This document shows, piece after piece, positions 33,956 to 36,221 of a stretch of 36,221 bases of DNA (positions are counted from its first letter, which is position 1; the number at the start of each line of letters is the position of its first letter). The notes beneath the pieces are model-generated. The model did not search any database and had not been told where the DNA came from. It was given only the letters and a program-made list of their open reading frames with translations. Both the position numbers and the translations under genes were made by a program. The DNA is from Bradyrhizobium jicamae (lineage in GTDB: Bacteria; Pseudomonadota; Alphaproteobacteria; Rhizobiales; Xanthobacteraceae). The DNA is taken from the NCBI RefSeq assembly GCF_001440395.1, contig NZ_LLXZ01000093.1, forward strand, positions 51,164 through 87,384, read 5' to 3'.

Positions 33956-35164
33956 TTAAGTGCGCATCACCTCGGCGAGCGTCGCGTTTTCCTGCGCCCC
34001 TGCCCTCGCCGCCACATGGCGTGCGGTCGCGCTCTTGATGAATCCGCCGCCGAGCACGCGCGCCTGTCCCGCAGGCGCATCGTAGAAAACGCAGGCTTGG
34101 CCGGGCGAAACGCCCTCCTCGCCGGCAACGAGTTCGACCTCATAACCGCCATCGACCGCGCGCAAGCACGCCGGCTGCGGCGCGCGCGTCGATCGCACCC
34201 GCACGAACATCTCGATGCCGTCGCCGATGACGCGGTCGAGCGCGCCGTCGCCGATCCAGTTGACGTCGCGAAGGCGGATGCGATCCATCCGCAGCGCCTC
34301 GCGCGGTCCGACCACGACGCGGCGGCTGGCCGCATCGAGCTTGACGACATAGAGCGGCGCGCCGGAGGCGATCCCCAGTCCCTTGCGCTGGCCGACAGTG
34401 AAATGAACGATGCCCTGATGCTGGCCGATGACGCGGCCCTCGAGATCGACGATGTCACCCGGCTCGATCGCACCGGGCTTCAGACGCCCGATGATGTCGG
34501 TATAGCGCCCGGTCGGCACGAAGCAGATGTCCTGGCTATCCTGCTTGTCGGCAACTTCGAGGCCGAAGCGCCGCGCCAGTTCGCGCGCCTGCGGCTTCGT
34601 CATGTCACCGAGCGGAAAGCGCAAATAGTCCAGTTGCTCTTGCGTGGTCGCGAACAGGAAATAGCTCTGGTCGCGATCGGCATCCGCCGCGCACACCAGC
34701 GCGCGCGATCCGTCGCCACGGCCACGCGAGGCGACATAGTGTCCGGTCGCGAGCGCCTGCGCGCCGAGTTCGCGCGCGGTCGCCAAGAGATCGCGAAACT
34801 TGACCGAGCGGTTGCACTCGATGCAGGGCACCGGTGTTTCGCCGAGCGCGTAGCTGTCGGCAAAATTGTCGATCACGGATTCGCGGAAGCGGCTCTCATA
34901 GTCGAGCACGTAATGCGGAATGCCGATCCGCTCCGCAACGTTGCGGGCGTCGTGGATATCGCGCCCGGCACAGCACGCGCCCTTGCGATGGGTGGCCGCG
35001 CCATGGTCGTAAAGCTGCAGCGTGATCCCGACCACGTCGTAGCCCTCGGACTTAAGCAAGGCAGCCGTCACCGACGAGTCGACGCCGCCGGACATGGCGA
35101 CCACGACCCGCGTGTCCTGCGGGCGGCCTTCGAGATCCAGACTGTTTCGCATACCAGGGGTCAT
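33956..35164 (-). CDS. mnmA: tRNA-specific 2-thiouridylase MnmA
   Basis: About 402 residues. It shows the ATP-pyrophosphatase P-loop SGGVDSS, the nucleophile Cys in [11 protein letters not shown], the persulfide-forming Cys in [12 protein letters not shown], and the C-terminal MnmA beta-domains ([35 protein letters not shown]). It adds sulfur to U34 of tRNA-Lys, -Glu and -Gln in the cytoplasm. The frame can also start at TTG 35173 or ATG 35152; the last gives [18 protein letters not shown], close to what relatives start with. Full length, no defect. The upstream gap separates it from the divergent fliK-like gene. Confidence 0.96.
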   Translation of the reverse strand: MTPGMRNSLDLEGRPQDTRVVVAMSGGVDSSVTAALLKSEGYDVVGITLQLYDHGAATHRKGACCAGRDIHDARNVAERIGIPHYVLDYESRFRESVIDNFADSYALGETPVPCIECNRSVKFRDLLATARELGAQALATGHYVASRGRGDGSRALVCAADADRDQSYFLFATTQEQLDYLRFPLGDMTKPQARELARRFGLEVADKQDSQDICFVPTGRYTDIIGRLKPGAIEPGDIVDLEGRVIGQHQGIVHFTVGQRKGLGIASGAPLYVVKLDAASRRVVVGPREALRMDRIRLRDVNWIGDGALDRVIGDGIEMFVRVRSTRAPQPACLRAVDGGYEVELVAGEEGVSPGQACVFYDAPAGQARVLGGGFIKSATARHVAARAGAQENATLAEVMRT

Positions 35165-35499
35165 CGACTTCAATCGCGAACGCGCCGGGCGGCTCGCGGG
35201 TCAGAGTTAGAAAGCCTTTTCGTTATAAGGCCTTAGGGCATTACTCGGCCATACCGGGCCGGATCGGGCGCCGCTCTTTAATATAGGCCGTATTCCCGCG
35301 AGGCAATCAGCCGACCGCCATTTTGGAGCGTGTCCAGGACGGCAAATCTTGCCGCCGGGCAGAAAGGGAGGTCGCCGTTCCGCGCTGGGTTCCACCCGAC
35401 GCCATTGCAAACTGTTGAAACAACACGATATTTTTTTGCCGCGGCAGGTGGCCCGGTCCTTGCTGAGGAATAGCCGAGAGCTCAGCGCGAGGGTTGCCC
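35165..35499. other. 335-bp divergent intergenic region between mnmA and fliK-like gene
   Basis: No coding sequence recognised. A short hairpin, GCCTT/AAGGC with an 8-base loop, lies at 35214-35231 in the mnmA 5' region, and there are AT-rich patches near 35277-35286 that could belong to promoters. Nothing stronger was seen. Confidence 0.4.
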
Positions 35500-36221
35500 G
35501 TGGTTAGTGTCACGTCAGAAGTATCGGCAAACGCATCTTTCCAGACCGCGGCGGCGCGGTCCGCCCGGCCGGATGCCGAGTCATCCGCCGGAAACGACAG
35601 CTTCGCGGCGCTGGTCGACAGCAATACGACCGCAAGCCGCGACGACAATCGCGCACCTGATAAGGCCCCGCGCCGCTCCGACGACACGCCAGCGGCCTCC
35701 GACAGCCGCTCGCGCGACAACGCTGCTGCTCCCGACAACGCCGCGCGCAATGATTCGAATGCTCGGGACGCGGCGCCCAAGACACAAAACGACAAGACGC
35801 GCGGCGACAAAACAAATGACGACGGCAACGTCGATACCACTGCCGAGGCCGGGACCAAGGAGGTAAAGAACGGGCGCGCCAAATCGAAGGACGCGCCGAA
35901 GTCCGACAAGGCGAAATCGGACGAGACGACGCAGGCCTCTTCCGGCGACACCACCGATCAGACCGAGACGACGCAGGATGCAACGGCCGCGGTGACAGCC
36001 GACGCGGTTGCCGTCGCCATCTCCGCTGCAGCGCCGGCGGCGGCGGCTTCCACGACACCCACGACCGACAAGGCGACCGCGCCGCTTGCGATCGCGGCGG
36101 CTGCGATCGCCGCCTCCGCTTCGCTCGCCGCCGAGACCGCGCCATCGGCCGGCACCGCTGAAGGCACCGAAGCCACCGCCACCGCAAAGACCACGCAGGC
36201 GGACGGCGCCAAGACCGGCTC
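35500..36221 (+). CDS. Flagellar hook-length control protein FliK, N-terminal part (cut by window edge)
   Basis: GTG 35500, preceded by GAGGG, opens a frame that runs to the window end without a stop (240 codons). The N-terminus contains NDSFAALVDSNTTA, the short conserved stretch of alphaproteobacterial FliK proteins. The rest is low complexity: Asp/Lys/Ser/Ala-rich to about residue 150, then Ala/Thr-rich. FliK is a secreted molecular ruler that sets hook length; its conserved C-terminal domain would lie beyond this window, so the call rests on the N-terminus and composition. Opposite-strand open frames here are by-products of the composition. Confidence 0.6.
   Translation, partial: MVSVTSEVSANASFQTAAARSARPDAESSAGNDSFAALVDSNTTASRDDNRAPDKAPRRSDDTPAASDSRSRDNAAAPDNAARNDSNARDAAPKTQNDKTRGDKTNDDGNVDTTAEAGTKEVKNGRAKSKDAPKSDKAKSDETTQASSGDTTDQTETTQDATAAVTADAVAVAISAAAPAAAASTTPTTDKATAPLAIAAAAIAASASLAAETAPSAGTAEGTEATATAKTTQADGAKTG

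Noticed and set aside
35307..35954. 215-codon minus-strand frame rich in Ser/Leu/Ala
   Set aside because: It is the shadow of the Asp/Ser/Arg-rich fliK-like frame on the plus strand, with no ribosome binding site or family match.

Overview
This window looks like a chromosome segment of a Bradyrhizobium/Rhodopseudomonas-type alphaproteobacterium (Nitrobacteraceae). The basis is its high GC content, a solitary Bug/TctC binding protein, an assimilatory nirBD-nasA nitrate locus, the MnmA and FliK-like sequences, and the dense mix of small catabolic operons with their own regulators. The assignment is inference from gene content; no ribosomal marker is present.

Layout. 1-3.1 kb: a truncated short-chain dehydrogenase diverges from a LacI-type regulator, with a perfect LacI-like palindrome between them, followed by an orphan TctC binding protein. 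3.1-7.6 kb: a cytochrome P450 and its small CxxHxxC ferredoxin diverge from a TetR gene. The TetR gene overlaps nhaA (Na+/H+ antiporter) by 4 bases, and an exported barrel-like protein of unknown function follows. 7.6-16.8 kb: an assimilatory nitrate locus, with nirB-nirD-nasA on the minus strand and a NarK/NrtP-type transporter plus a PP2C-kinase fusion protein on the plus strand. A consensus sigma-54 promoter and a leader hairpin precede the transporter. 16.8-18.3 kb: an NAD-dependent (succinate-semialdehyde type) aldehyde dehydrogenase.

18.3-32.6 kb looks accessory. It holds a haem peroxidase gene broken by a nonsense codon and a frameshift, a VOC protein, a GntR remnant, and a LysR regulator divergent from a two-gene malonate module. 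That module pairs a malonate CoA-transferase (MdcA-like) with malonyl-CoA decarboxylase. A Tat-exported alpha/beta hydrolase, an exported TPR-CHAT putative protease, and a LacI regulator divergent from a membrane fatty-acid desaturase follow. The stretch starts with a degenerate tRNA-Met-like fragment and ends at an intact tRNA-Met gene in the same orientation, so it may be an old tRNA-targeted island, although no integrase is visible.

32.6-36.2 kb: tRNA-Met with a good promoter, a small exported proline-rich protein, a SAM methyltransferase, mnmA, and the N-terminal part of a FliK-like flagellar hook-length protein cut by the window end.

No CRISPR array, insertion sequence, integrase or rRNA was seen. 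The observations I find most interesting are the malonate pair (a route that would need neither the ACP-based decarboxylase nor malonyl-CoA synthetase), the phosphatase-kinase fusion inside a sigma-54 nitrate locus, the exported TPR-CHAT protein, the 14-bp-periodic operator array in front of the broken peroxidase gene, and the tRNA-Met relic.
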